64,000 bases of DNA. It comes from Utricularia gibba. Lineage: Eukaryota; Streptophyta; Magnoliopsida; Lamiales; Lentibulariaceae. Below are positions 12,201 to 26,772 of the stretch, piece by piece. Positions within the stretch are counted from its first letter, which is position 1. Every line of letters starts with the position of its first letter. The notes under the pieces are model-generated. The model ran no database searches. It saw only the letters and a list, made by a program, of their open reading frames with translations, and had not been told where the DNA came from. The translations under genes and the position numbers were made by a program. The stretch lies in assembly GCA_002189035.1 (NCBI GenBank), contig CM007992.1:248001-312000 (forward strand), in the 5' to 3' direction.

Positions 12201-12686
12201 ACTGATCATGACTCAAGCTTGCTGGGAAAATTGGCTCCACAGCATGAAAGAGATGCGTTACGCAAGGGACTGCGGTTGCCATAGAGATCAGCTTCGCTGT
12301 TTTCACACCAAGGACCTCCACTATTCAACGCTTTCTGCTGAATGTACGGAAACATGCTTAGAAACAACAAAGGTCCGTTGCGAAGGTGAATGGAAGCAGC
12401 TCCTTGATCATCCAGGTACCGTACACCACACTCGTGTTTCCATCGGTTCAACAAAACGCATGGCCAAACACATGGAAACCAAATGCTGAATGGATACAGT
12501 CAGCAGTGAAGCCATGGGAGAAGTAAAACAAGAATAGCAAGAAACGAGATAGAATTTCCGACTTGAGGACTAAGAACGCGATGTGAAACAACGGTAGCAT
12601 CTCCGAATCAAAACATAAAAGAAGTCTAGCAGGATGCGAATGGGAAAAATGCAGTACTCGGGTACCGAATCACGGCCACGGTTGGC
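9283..12686. other. 3.3-kb stretch with no recognised gene
   Basis: The longest gene-poor stretch in the window. It probably includes the promoter and leader of the LONGIFOLIA gene and, on the right, the 3' end of eL39. The open frames (for example 9539..9838 and 12079..12489 on +) have no recognisable domains or splice context. Base composition is mixed rather than AT-rich. An imperfect 33-bp tandem duplication lies at 9834-9895. No transposase, terminal repeats or structured RNA were recognised. Confidence 0.45.
9834..9895. repeat. Imperfect 33-bp tandem duplication
   Basis: Two copies of a unit starting GGTAACGCTAGTGGGG and ending CTACTGGC begin at 9834 and 9867. They differ at a few bases in the middle. 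No function is evident. Confidence 0.75.
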
Positions 12687-12928
12687 TTAGAAGCCGAGCT
12701 TCGTGCGGCGCCAGTGCCGGCGCTTGGCGTTATACCGGATCTTGTTTCCGGTGCGCATCCTTATCCAGTAAGGGATTGGCCTGTTCTGCCTCTGCTTCTT
12801 CGCCAGCTTCTTCTTAATCATGAACGTCTTGTGCGACGGCTGCAATTCAACGCATTTGTACAAATCGGTCGGATCTCGTTTCAAATATGAAAATCCAGTA
12901 ACAGAAATCCAAGAAAATGACGTACCAT
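12687..12928 (-). CDS. RPL39: 60S ribosomal protein eL39
   Basis: Small basic protein of the large ribosomal subunit, located near the peptide exit tunnel. The start codon is split off: exon 1 codes only for ATG (12926..12928), followed directly by the donor GTACGT. Exon 2 (12687..12839) follows CAG and begins CCGTCGCAC. The 51-residue product starts [16 protein letters not shown] and ends [16 protein letters not shown], essentially invariant in eukaryotes. Reading upstream of the acceptor would wrongly extend the protein. This intron position after the ATG is characteristic of eL39 genes. A telo-box and a TATA-like element lie upstream. Confidence 0.97.
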
Positions 12929-12970
12929 TTCGATTCCGGCGTCGGAGATCTCCGCTGGGGCGGCGAATCG

Positions 12971-12979
12971 TTAGGGTTT
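12971..12979 (-). promoter_or_regulatory. Telo-box (AAACCCTAA) of the eL39 gene
   Basis: The motif AAACCCTAA on the minus strand lies about 45 nt upstream of the start codon. It is typical of plant ribosomal-protein promoters and leaders. A TATATAAATA-type element follows further upstream at about 13017-13029. Regulatory use is inferred from known ribosomal genes. Confidence 0.65.
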
Positions 12980-13351
12980 ACGACACTAGACCAGGAGAGG
13001 ACGGAGCCCTAATCCGGTATTTATATAAACCTTTTTCATTTCTTATTAAAAATAAGTTACATTTTTCATTTTACGTTATTGCCCCTAACGCTTGGGAAGT
13101 CTTTAGTCGTCCCCTGACTACGGCTTCTCGCCTTCGCTTCTTCTGGCTGAATTTCTTGGAAGCTTTTTGGTGCATTGTGTGTTTTTTTGAATTTCTTGAG
13201 ATATTATGCTACAGTGGCTACAGTATTCTGAATTCTGTCCCTGCTCAAATTACTTCTTTGAATGGAAACATTGTTTTGTGCTTGGATGCTAATTGCTATG
13301 AGTAAGCAGTAGCACTGTGTTGATGCTTATTTATGCAACACCAGAGGATGA

Positions 13352-16687
<3,336 letters not shown>

Positions 16688-16939
16688 GAATACAGAGCCT
16701 GGCCAAATCGACACTAGCAATAAGCGAATCGCGGAGCAGAATCCCGAAGACCGAATCAACTACTAAAGGAGACTACAGAGTGAGTTGTACCTGTCAATGA
16801 ACGCCAATGGCGCCTGTCCACATACCACCCTCACGAGATCATCTCCCGTCGATTGCTTTTTTTCAGGAACTGTAAATAAACAGAATCGTACGCCTCCAGG
16901 TCCTTTTCACTCCGGCGGTCAAGTGTACGGCCGGCGGTA

Positions 16940-18157
16940 AATTTTCAGGAGGATGCTCGTCCACTTCATGGAATAATAAAAAGCAGTAAATAATACAACT
17001 AAATATTTTTATTATAGTAGCAATTATTGAGAATGATCGACTGCGGAATAAATTTGCAATTGCCTTTTTATTTTATTATTTTATATTGTTTTCATTTTAT
17101 ATTTTATTATTTTTATTTTTGTAATGGGCGATGAGAGGTACGGCTTCAAAATTAGACTTGGCATTCTATGATGTGGATGCCTGGTCCATTTTTGAAAAAT
17201 AATTATTTTGGCTTTTTATCTCACTCACTAAAATTAATTTTTTACGATAGTTATTTTTTTTCATACATTAAAAAAAGTATGTCTATTTTTCATATTCATT
17301 CGTATGCATGTGACTGCTTCTATATTAAACTAATGCCTCTCCATCAATCGGGGGCAAAATAGTAAAAAAATATAAGATTTCATATGGTGGGATGTATTTA
17401 AATTAAAAAAATATGGTGTCTGGATAAATTAAATAAAATGATCAAGTTAATTTTTTATTGATAAAGGTAATGGCTTCGAACATGGCTAGCTATGGGTGAA
17501 TAAGTCAATATGTAAATCTTTTAGATCAAATTTAAAATCGAAAATTTGATTCCCCCTCATGAGCTTATGGGCCCACACTGAGGGGTTATTCGGCATATTG
17601 GGCTTGGGCTCTTCTCAAATTTAACAAAATGGGCTCCTTCTTTTTTTTCTTTAATTTTATTTGAAATCCAATAAATGAATTTCTAGATGTGAAGCGGTTG
17701 TTGGGTTTCACCGACACTTGGCAGCTGGCAATTTCTGGAGTCCTGATTAGAGGTGTTTGTCGGCGGTGCAAATGATAATTAGGCTTTAGCTGCTCTATCG
17801 TGACATTCCACCATCAATTAATTAATTAACGCCTAATGATTAATCAGTAGAAATTTAATGGGTAATTTTGAAAAAGTAACCATTAATTATTCCGAATATT
17901 AATTTTTTTATTTCCGAATAGTTATTTTAGGAATTTTATTGCATGGCGGCCGGTTTTTTTTACACATCTTATTCAGGTAATTAACGGTAATCACATATGT
18001 TTGTGTCAGAATTAGTTAAAAAATGGCAATGAATCCCATCACTGTCGCAGATGATCTTGAGGCACCTCGCCGTGTATATGAAAGGAGAGACTGGAGAGGA
18101 GAGGAGAGAGACAGCTGCATCTGTGGGGCTTTTTCATCTGCCGACTGGGAGGGGAGT
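16940..18157. other. AT-rich intergenic region
   Basis: Spacer between the ABCB27 promoter and the COBRA-like gene. It is strongly AT-rich between 16980 and 17560 and between 17790 and 18010. Only short open frames without family resemblance occur. Confidence 0.5.
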
Positions 18158-20169
18158 ATGATGATGACGCCAGGTTTCAGATCTCTGATGGGATTCACGG
18201 TGCTGCTGTTCTTCTTCCTGTCTAGCTTCAGCTTCACTTCCACTGGTGATTCCCTTTTTATTGTTTTTGCTCTTGTTGGTTTCGTGTGGTGGATAGGTGG
18301 GGATTGGGTTAGCAGTGGCGAGTTCTGAATGGGCTTGTGCGGGGTTTGATTGGATTTGAGGAATGGTTGTCTTGATGAGGAATTGGGATTCCGATTTTTG
18401 ATATGGCAATTTTTGCTCCTTTGAGAATGGCCGTGGCGATGGACAGTGTATGGCTGTTTTAGAATGTACTGTGAGAATTTTGTTCATCTGTAGACTGAGG
18501 TTTCTAGTGATCCAATTTGCTTTGTTTCTGCCTAAAACTTCCAAGAATCAACATTTTAGCTTCCTTCTTTGCATTACAGAAGCATATGATCCTCTTGATC
18601 CTAATGGAAATATCACCATAAAATGGGATGTGATCAGCTGGACTGCTGATGGTTATGTGGTAGGTGCTCAAGGCAGTCTCTTTCTGTCCCAACCCTGTCT
18701 GTAGGATTCATTCCTTGACACCCACCCAATTCTCGTTGTGTTGAATGGCAGGCTGTTGTGACCATGTTCAACTTCCAGCAATATCGCCATATTCAAGCAC
18801 CGGGATGGACATTGGGGTGGACTTGGGCAAAGAAAGAGGTGATCTGGAGCATGATGGGTGGTCAGACAACGGACCAAGGAGACTGCTCCAGATTCAAGGG
18901 AAACATTCCGCATTGCTGTAGGAAAGATCCGACCGTCATCGACTTGTTACCAGGAACTCCTTACAACCAGCAGATTGCAAACTGCTGCAAAGGAGGGGTG
19001 ATCAGTTCTTGGGTGCAAGATCCTGCAAACGCAGCAAGCTCCTTCCAAGTAAGTGTTGGTGGTTCTGGAACCACGAACAAGACAGTCAAGCTCCCCAGGA
19101 ACTTCACTTTGAAAGCGCCTGGCCCTGGCTACACCTGTGGACCTGCAAAAATAGTGAAGCCAACTAAATTTTATACCCAGGATGGAAGGAGAGTGACTCA
19201 AGCGATGAGTAAGCAGTTCATATGCTCTGATCATTTCTACTTTTTGGTTTAGCAGACTGTGATACATTTCTCCATGTGTCCTGCAGTGACTTGGAACATT
19301 ACCTGCACTTATTCACAGTTTCTGGCTCAAAAGACGCCTACATGCTGTGTTTCACTCTCATCTTTCTACAACAGCACCATTGTTCCTTGCCCAGCATGCA
19401 CATGTGGATGTCGAAATACCTCCCAACCAGGAAGCTGTGTGGAGTGAGTGTTTTTGCAACTCTATCTTTTCCCCCTGTGCACTTGGTGATCTTTTGTTCT
19501 TGCAGCCCGGAGTCGAATCACTTAGCTTCGGTTGTTTCGGGGATTGGGAAGAGCAATGGGAACCTAGCGCCACTAGTCCAGTGCACCAGCCATATGTGCC
19601 CCATTCGTGTCCACTGGCATGTGAAGCAGAACTACAAGGAGTACTGGCGAGTCAAGGTCACCATTACAAACTTCAACTACCGGATGAACTACACTCTGTG
19701 GAGCTTAGTTATCCAGCATCCCAACTTCGACAATCTCACCCAATCCTTCAGCTTCAACTACAAGCCCCTGAATCCATACCAGAACATAAGTGAGCTCCTG
19801 ACTGACTCCCTTTCTCTTCTTCTTCAATCTCCACTCTCACTCATATACCTTCTTGCTTTCTTGTGGGGTTTTGACAGATGACACTGCAATGCTATGGGGC
19901 GTCAAGTTCTACAACGATTTCCTCAACCAAGCTGGCCCTCTCGGAAACGTGCAGTCCGAGTTTCTGTTCAGGAAAGACAAGGCGACCTTCACATTTGAGA
20001 AGGGATGGGCTTTCCCCAGAAGAGTCTACTTCAATGGCGACAACTGCGTGATGCCACCCCGAATGCCTACCCCTTTCTCCCGAACAGCAGCCGGCGGCAA
20101 AGCGCTCCGTTGCTTGTGATACTCATCACCGCAGCCGCAGCCACGATGATCGCATTGGCAGGCTTTTGA
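18158..20169 (+). CDS. COBRA-like GPI-anchored protein, with a frameshift before the anchor signal
   Basis: Secreted, GPI-anchored wall protein of the COBRA/COBL1-5 subgroup, which is needed for cellulose microfibril deposition and oriented expansion. Six exons: 18158..18245, 18580..18659, 18752..19208, 19287..19443, 19506..19789, 19878..20169. A hydrophobic signal peptide covers about residues 6-29. The COBRA domain starts AYDPLDPNGNITIKWDV and includes the cysteine-rich CCVSLSSFYNS segment. It continues to GWAFPRRVYFNGDNCVMPP. After that the frame as written ends at 20119 with an unrelated tail. One additional C in the CCCC run near 20054-20057 would give a family-like end: a small-residue site after PNSSRR, then a hydrophobic tail rich in Leu, Ile and Ala, ending at 20167-20169. 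The restored length is 452 residues. The anchor signal is therefore lost only by this one-base change. Confidence 0.92.
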
Positions 20170-20279
20170 AAAGGCACAGGAAAATCAATAGCTCGCGCAT
20201 TCTCCTTTTTGTGTGACTCTTATTGTACAAGTACGGACTCCAGTGTCATCACTGAAAATGGAAACAAAATTCAATCAAA

Positions 20280-20646
20280 TTTTTTTCATGAATTAAGTTT
20301 TGTTATTATTCTATTTTAATTTATGAATTATTAAATAAATTAAAATTATAGTTGATTCGATATTTAGAAATGATAATAAAAGAATATTGGTATAATAATA
20401 TATTTTAAAATGAAATGAGAATAAAATTAATCATAATGAAATCATTCTAATTTTCAATTTTAATTAAAATTGAATATAATAATTATTATTATTATTTAAT
20501 TAATGGGCCCAATAGTTACACAGTTTGCGATGGGCCTGGGTGAAATGGGCCTTCGTTGTAACGATAGCCTGGCCTCTCTCTTGCAGATATTTTGTATTTA
20601 GTATGAGGCGAGGATAAGGCACTGGTATTTTGTGAAACGAGGAAGG
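20280..20646. other. AT-rich spacer
   Basis: Intergenic between the COBRA-like gene and the small zinc-finger gene, AT-rich to about 20500. No feature recognised. Confidence 0.5.
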
Positions 20647-21056
20647 ATGTTTGAGCACATAACCTCAAGCGAAATCGCCGGCTACGCCGTGGGGGCTGTG
20701 CTCCTCTCCGCCACCATCTCCGCCGTGAAGGTTGATTCCTTCATTGCATCCTCGCAGCGAAGGTGAATTTCTCTGCCACCTGTTAACAGTTTCCTTTTTT
20801 TCTTTGTTTTTTGGCTGATACTGATCAGTACAGTTCACTGGGGATGTGCCGGAAATGTGGGGATTTGAAGCTGATCGCCTGCTCTAAATGCAAGGGTTTT
20901 GGGCTCGCGAAGGGGCCTTTGGATTTCATGCCTGTTATCGGAGAAAGCATCGATCGACGTGCCAAAAGTAGGGCGCCGGCGGCGAGCTCTTGCTCCAGTT
21001 GCGGCGGAAAAGGACAATTTCCCTGCCCGGAGTGCTCCGTACTTCCCGGCAACTGA
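20647..21056 (+). CDS. Small DnaJ-type zinc-finger protein
   Basis: Two exons, 20647..20762 and 20834..21056, encode 112 residues. The N-terminal ~35 residues contain a hydrophobic stretch (AGYAVGAVLLSATISAVKV) that could be a membrane anchor or part of a transit region. Exon 2 carries two pairs of CxxC motifs: CRKC with CSKC seven residues later, and CSSC with CPEC seven residues later. These resemble the cysteine-rich zinc domain of DnaJ co-chaperones, without a J domain. Such small proteins in plants are often plastid or thylakoid assembly factors (BSD2/LQY1-like), but location here is not established. The splice GCGAAG|GTGAAT to GTACAG|TTC keeps the frame. The gene is intact. Confidence 0.75.
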
Positions 21057-21928
21057 GTTTTGCTAGGTGAATATGGAGGATTCCTCCATTAACATAAACG
21101 GACACTGTATCTTGTGCTTTTATTTGATATGAAACCAAGAACAATCATACAACGAGGATTGAGGCCACAGCATACAAGGCTAACCTTCATCTGACCTTGG
21201 AACCTTTCTTCTCTTCCTCATATGAACAGAATCTGGAACTGCTCTGTTGCGCTCATCAGTGGCAATGAGCCACACTGTGGCAGTTGCCTATGCAGAATCA
21301 TCAAGTCTGCGCCTCAAGCTGAAAAAAGGACTCGCAGTTTCTCTGCTGGTTTCTTCTGTGCGAGGCGATGAGACGGCTAACACATGTGACCAGGCTGTAA
21401 AGACCCTCATAATACACCTGCGAATGATCATGCTGCATATTTCCGTCACCATAAACCCTCCTAGGGGGCCTCCTTCCTCCTCTGCTCACCACCCCTGCCG
21501 GAGATCTCACCTGTCTGCCGGAGTTTCCACCTCACTGCCGGAGTTTCCACCTTACTGCCTGTTGAGCTCTCAGGTAACAGAGAGTTCAGTAGATCTCTCG
21601 CAGGGCTTTCCCCTTTCCACCAATGCCTCTTTCATAGCTAACTTTCCTCACATCCCTTCTGTATTACCACCATTTTTCCATACACCATCAAATCAACCAC
21701 TCTTCCAACTGACACCCATTTCTGTGCTGACTCCGGATTCTCAAGGAATTCCACCGGTTCAGGTTTCTTCCCAAGGCAAAACAAGATCTTGAAATTGCAA
21801 TCTGCCGAGTAACTATCACTCCACAGTGGAGAATAACATATTTTCTCGAGCCATTTGATTCTAGGACTTGTCAAGAAATGATGAAGGATGCATGTGGCAT
21901 TGGTCATTCAATGAACACGAACGGGAAG
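21057..21928. other. Unresolved region between the zinc-finger gene and BLOS2
   Basis: Contains the 3' ends of both convergent neighbours and open frames on both strands (21247..21792 on +, Ser/Pro-rich; 21301..21510 and 21638..21907 on -). None resembles a known family and no convincing splice structure joins them. Three copies of a 20-bp unit occur at 21495-21554. Could be a lineage-specific gene or non-coding RNA. Confidence 0.35.
21495..21554. repeat. Three tandem 20-bp units
   Basis: Units beginning CTGCCGGAG start at 21495, 21515 and 21535. The last two differ at only the final bases, the first is more diverged. The unit length is not a multiple of three, so a conserved coding repeat is unlikely. 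Confidence 0.75.
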
Positions 21929-22586
21929 TTACTTGGGTGAAACAGAGTAAACTGAGTTCACTTTTGTTTCCAACAAGGTGACATATTTATCAAGCATTGA
22001 TATAGCAACTTCAAACTCCGTTACTTGTCGCTCGATCTCATCAAGCTGGTGAGTTAACTGATTGAAGTTCTCACATTTTGACTTGAGCTGTTGCACAAAC
22101 ACTCTTAATCCACAGGCAACATCTCCAAAACCCTTGTACTCTTCTGCTACTCTCACATTCATTTCCTCAAGAAGCTCAATTGCAACGTTCGATCCCTGCA
22201 ATAGGAAGCACATAACACTATTTAAAAAACCAATCTATTAAAGATCCCGGCAAAAGTTAGCACCTTGTCTCCAGAAAACACAATACGCAACACCACTCAA
22301 GCACTCAAAACTAGAGACAAACCACCGACGGAAAATTTAGGGTGCGATCAGTAAGCACAAGGAGGGCGGATTTGCAGATCAAATTTTAATCACAGATTCA
22401 ACATCAGAACCACGAAATGAAATCGACAGGAAATTGAAATTATCCTGGGGTTAAGCGCGAAACTTCGATCAAATAATATGGTTTTCTCACTTGGAGTTCC
22501 GCTTTGATCATGGCGGAGACACTTGTGAAGAGGTCTTCGAGGGAATCGGCTAATTCGTCTTGCTCCATCTCCTTCTCAGTCGCCAT
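21929..22586 (-). CDS. BLOS2: BLOC-1 subunit 2 (BLOS2)
   Basis: Small coiled-coil subunit of the BLOC-1 complex, which in plants acts in endosome-to-vacuole transport. Two exons, 22491..22586 and 21929..22195, encode 120 residues. The N-terminal exon contains LADSLEDLFTSVSAMIKAEL. The second contains the family core LLEEMNVRVAEEYKGFGDVA and VTEFEVAISMLDKYVTLLE, predicted to be largely helical. The first ATG (22586) precedes a run of acidic residues as in other plants. The gene is intact; the frame upstream of the acceptor (MCFLLQ) is intronic. Confidence 0.93.
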
Positions 22587-22879
22587 TTGCATCTAACAGA
22601 GCTCTTAAACTACAAGTTTGGGTTGGGATCTCCTAATGGATACACCCCAAATAATCTTTGCCACGAAAAGCCCAAAAAATTTAAGGTCGTACGTACACTA
22701 GCCCATGGGCTAAAAACAAGATGGCCTATATGCTTTGCTCAAAATGGGCCGTACGGCGTGGAATCCAATAAGAACGAAAGGGCAGATTTCACCCAATCCC
22801 CTGATCAGGGGGAGGGAAGTGGTGCTCATGGGAGAAGAAAGGGCGATTTTTTGTTTTAATCGGATGGTGTAAGATCATC

Positions 22880-23235
22880 AGGTTTGATGCTTCGTCACCG
22901 GATATCCCGGAGGCGCTTATGGAGAGCGGTGTATCGGCGAAACGAGGCGCTTTAGTTGAGAAATTGCATGATGATGATCTGACTGTGAATCAATTGATTA
23001 AAAAAAAAATGATCGACGATCCATAATCTGTTGCCATGCTTGATTTTAAAACGATTTGGTTGTATCTGTTTTTCAGAAATTCCAAAGTTTGATGGCTCTC
23101 TATTGCTGCTGGATAGTTCAACACTGCTAAAAGATAAGTAGTTGAAATTTACGAGTGTGCTCATGTTCTAGGATGGAAAGCTGAATCCTATTGATTCTGA
23201 TATAATCACCTTGCTGCAATTTGGGGACTTGGTTG
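22880..23235 (+). pseudogene. Possible relict coding fragment
   Basis: On the plus strand two blocks look protein-coding. The first reads SSPDIPEALMESGVSAKRGA and continues into VEKLHDDDLTVNQLIKK, ending at a 10-A run near 22998. The second, after TTCTAG at about 23171, reads DGKLNPIDSDIITLLQFGDL. No donor site lies near the end of the first block, no start or stop fits, and the second block runs into the 3' end of the CONSTANS-like gene. I do not recognise the family. It may be a decayed gene or a chance pattern. Confidence 0.3.
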
Positions 23236-23270
23236 TTGTTGTTGTTCTTACTCTTCGTCATGGTATTACA

Positions 23271-24261
23271 TCAGACTTGGGTCACTTGAACGCACCTCTC
23301 TGGTTGCTTAGCAAATCGGCCTTTGATCCTCGGCCTCACTTCCGCGTAAGCCTTGCGGGAGGCGTACCGGATTGTTTTTTCGAACCTCCTGTTCTTCTTC
23401 TTCTCTCTGTATCTCAGCACCCTGGCTTCTCTGTCCATGTCACAGCTTGGGAAAGCATCTGAGGCATCAGTGAGCTGCTTTATCTGGGTAAATGAGACTT
23501 GTGTATTTGCAGTATCTGGAACCATACCTTGCTGCTGTTGTGTAAAAGCAGAAGCGTATTAGCATAGTCCATGTTTATATTATTTCTGAGGACCAAGGAT
23601 ATGAAATCAGCTGACTTACAGTGTTGTAGAATGAAGATGCGGAGAAGAAGTCTACGGCTTTTGGGTCATCATACTCCAATCCCAGTTGAAAAAAGTGTCT
23701 CTGGGGAACATCATAATCCTGCTGCTGATTGCTCTGCTCTTCATTACACTGATCCAAATTAGGGGCCGAACCGAAATCAGTGAGCTCTTGAAACTCCCCG
23801 TACCGGAGGCCGTTGCTATCACTGGCCTTGGTGATGAGAGGATTATGCAGAAGCCAAGAGACTGCTTCCTCATCATCCTCATCTGCATCGTTCTCCATAA
23901 CTCCCCCATCAGAGCTCTCTGGTATGCTAGACCCAGTGAAGGTATGCGCAACAGGGCTGGAGATACCATCCGTCATCGCCCGGATTGGAACGCGGTGGTG
24001 GCGCCCTGCCAGAGGATTAGCGGAGTGGACTTTGGAGTCGCAAGCAGCGCAAAGCGATGCAGAATCAGCTTTACATAGGAAGACCGCAGGGGCGTGTGCG
24101 CAGGATGCGCAGAGGCGGACACGCTCGTGGTGGCGGGCCACGCTATGGATGCGTGAATCGCAGCTGAGGCAGAGAAAGACAGAGTCCTGCCGGCAGTACA
24201 GGGAGGACTCGGCGGAACGGCAGCCTTCACAGAGGACGCCGGCGGCCTTCACGTCCAACAT
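23271..24261 (-). CDS. CONSTANS-like B-box/CCT transcription factor (group I)
   Basis: Nuclear zinc-finger transcription regulator of the CONSTANS-like family, involved in light and photoperiod responses. Two exons, 23620..24261 and 23271..23534, total 301 residues. Two B-boxes are present near residues 13-55 ([13 protein letters not shown]) and 56-100 ([13 protein letters not shown]), both with the expected Cys, Asp and His ligands. An acidic middle region follows. The second exon carries the CCT domain ([20 protein letters not shown] and [18 protein letters not shown]). Two B-boxes plus CCT place it in COL group I, near COL3-5. The ATG at 24261 lies 12 codons before the first zinc ligand, so the longer in-frame extension to 24438 is probably leader. 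The gene is intact. Confidence 0.95.
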
Positions 24262-24750
24262 TTCCGTTAATTTGGTTACCCTGTTTTCTAAACTAGGGGC
24301 TGTATCAGCGCACACGAGGAGTAGAGCTGTAGAAAAGATAAAAAGGGCAGCAATAAGTGGGCAGAAGTTTAGCGCTTCAGGCCCTCGGGCGTCGTGTTCA
24401 ATTCTTTCGACGCCACGTGGCGCAAAACCTGTGGCCAAGAGTTGTCCAAAGCTTTTGTGGTCGCTGAAGAGTCTAGATGGGACCCACGAGTGGCCAAAAA
24501 AGCGACATTATCTACCACAAAACTTGAAATTTAATTAAAATTGATATTTAATTTAAAATAAAGAAAAATAAATTTGCCATGGACATGGCCCATTTATTGA
24601 TTAGTTGGGCCCAATGGGTTGGTGATTTTGGGGCCCATTCATCTTGGGTGGGCGTACGGGCGCACTGGGTTGGTTTTGGCCGGAGCTTGAAGATTAAATC
24701 CCATTTTCAGCTTCTTGATTGATCGCTTTTTTCGATAGGAAGGTTGCAGA

Positions 24751-26772
24751 ATGGGTGGCGTCAGTGGAGAAGGGGACGATTCGCAGAAATTGAAACGAAT
24801 TGCGGCGGCGGCGTATGAATACGACAACGATCCGCGGTGGGTGGAGTACTGGGGGAATGTGCTTATTCCGCCGCACCTGACGTCCAGGACCGACGTCGTG
24901 GATCACTTCAAGCGCAAGTTCTATCAGCGTTATATCGTATGGTTTCGCTTACTTTATGAATCTGCTAGTATGTTGATTTGCGGGTTGATGGGGGCCGATG
25001 AGAATTCGTAACTCTTTGGTTGATGGGGGCCGATGAGTTTTTCAACTGCTTGCAGTTTCTGAGTTGAATTTTTTTTTTAGGAACTCTAGTTACTCTGTTC
25101 ACTTATCATCTTTTGATGTTTTCCAACTTTGGGTATTCAGGATCCTGGGCTTATCGTCGAACCAATGGTATCCAGTAGCGCATCTCAAAGAACAAAATCA
25201 GAACCATCCCCATCGCCGTTCTCCTCATCACCTACCCCTGATACTCAAGGGCAAAGTTCAGGTCTTTAGTTGCATCTCCGCATTTGAATTTTTGTGTTAG
25301 GATTTCCTTTTAGACGGCCTTTTGAGATACCTCCCAATGTGGGATTGGATGTTTTTCAGGGACCCCTAGCAGATCATCAGCCACATTTACAACCACTACT
25401 AATACGCCATTCCGTTTGGACCAGCAAACGATTCGATTTTCTATTAATGCGTGGGTAAGTATGTTGGACATGCCTTAGTTGATAGTTTTTTTTCTGGATG
25501 TCAGAATTTAATTTCATGTTGTGGTATTTCTAAATACTCTATTTGGCACTTTGCAGGTCCTTCTTGTGGCAATTGTTGCAATATTTCCATCTGTGCCCTC
25601 TAAAGTATCTAATCGGGCATATCGTATTTGCTTTTTGGGGACATCCTTTTATTCTTTATATACTGTATATGCATTACATGGGGTAAATTCCAGAGGCATC
25701 GATTAATTTCTTTCGTTCCTGCACTGTTGTTCTGCCTAATCTGAACTTTGTCTTCAGCTTCCTAGAGGTTTGAACTCGCAAGCCTTGCTAATGTGGTTCC
25801 AGTCAGTTGCTGTTACCAAAGACTTCATTTTTTTCATGTACTGCATTGTTTTTGCCCCTACCAGTCCATGCTTCAAGTGTTAGTTGAACTTCTTTCATCA
25901 TATCTGATACCTTACTTAAGCTCCTTCAGCCACCCATCCTATCTCCTTCAAGTGGCATTTCTTTTTCCATGTTCGGTGCAGTTGCTTTGCTTCCTGTTCT
26001 GTGCCACAACTTGGAGCAAGTTGTAAAATTCTCCAGGCGCAACTTTGGCGGTTCAAGCTTGTACAGGTGATTTTTTCAGAAGTTTTGAGTTACATACCTG
26101 CGGGAACTTGGAACATGATAATCTGAATGATTTCCTTTTCCCATCACATGCATGCACGTCGAAACCCTCCAAGGGCAAGCGTTATTTTGTGATGTCATGC
26201 TCTACAGACATTCAACTCACATGTAATAACTGCATACCTCGTGCCCTTTGAGAGTGATCAGATGAAGTTCCTGCAGGAAGTACCTGGAGAGAACCTTCCT
26301 GTGGGTTGACTCGAACACGGCAACTCTCGACGCGCTGTCTTCAAAAGCTGAGATTGGACTAGGATTCCTTCTTATAATTTCATTGTTGTCGTCAGTAACT
26401 AAACCTGCACAGCTCCTTGTTCCCAGATACAAGCAAATCCTTTTCTTCTCATTATAATTCCAACATGCAGGTGGCAGCGCAACATAATCCAAGCCTTCAT
26501 GTACTGGCAGGTTTGTTCTGTACTATGAAACCTCTTTCCCTGTTACACGCGGTTGTTTGTGATACACTTTCGTGCCAAGAGTTTCTTCTGCTTTGCGATG
26601 AAACCTCTTTCTCTCTCAGGTATTGAAGCTGATGTACCATGCTCCTGCCACTGCAAGTTACCATCAAGATACATGGGCTGACATTGGGAAAACTGTGAAT
26701 CCGCTGGTGGGTCGCTATGCCCCAATCCTCAAGACTCCCCTTTACGCAATTCAGAAGTGGTGGACGAGGTAG
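24751..26772 (+). CDS. TMEM33/Pom33-family membrane protein
   Basis: Plant homologue of TMEM33/Pom33, an ER and nuclear-envelope multi-pass protein. Nine exons: 24751..24936, 25141..25261, 25360..25454, 25557..25682, 25758..25878, 25982..26066, 26277..26390, 26471..26510, 26620..26772, totalling 346 residues in an unbroken frame. It begins MGGVSGEGDDSQKLKRIAAA and has an N-terminal soluble part (WVEYWGNVLIPPHL, VVDHFKRKFYQRYIDPGL), then several hydrophobic helices. The C-terminus QKWWTR resembles the Arabidopsis protein. The exon 5 donor is AAGT|GTTAGT, which adds the T needed to read KFALLPVLC. Function in plants is little known. It shares a divergent promoter region of about 490 bp with the CONSTANS-like gene. 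Confidence 0.93.

Noticed and set aside
12079-12489. 136-codon open frame on + near eL39
   Set aside because: No domain, no splice context, opposite the 3' side of eL39.
23575-24438. N-terminal extension of the CONSTANS-like protein to 24438
   Set aside because: Family members start a few residues before the first B-box; the extension is hydrophobic and unlike COL proteins, probably leader.
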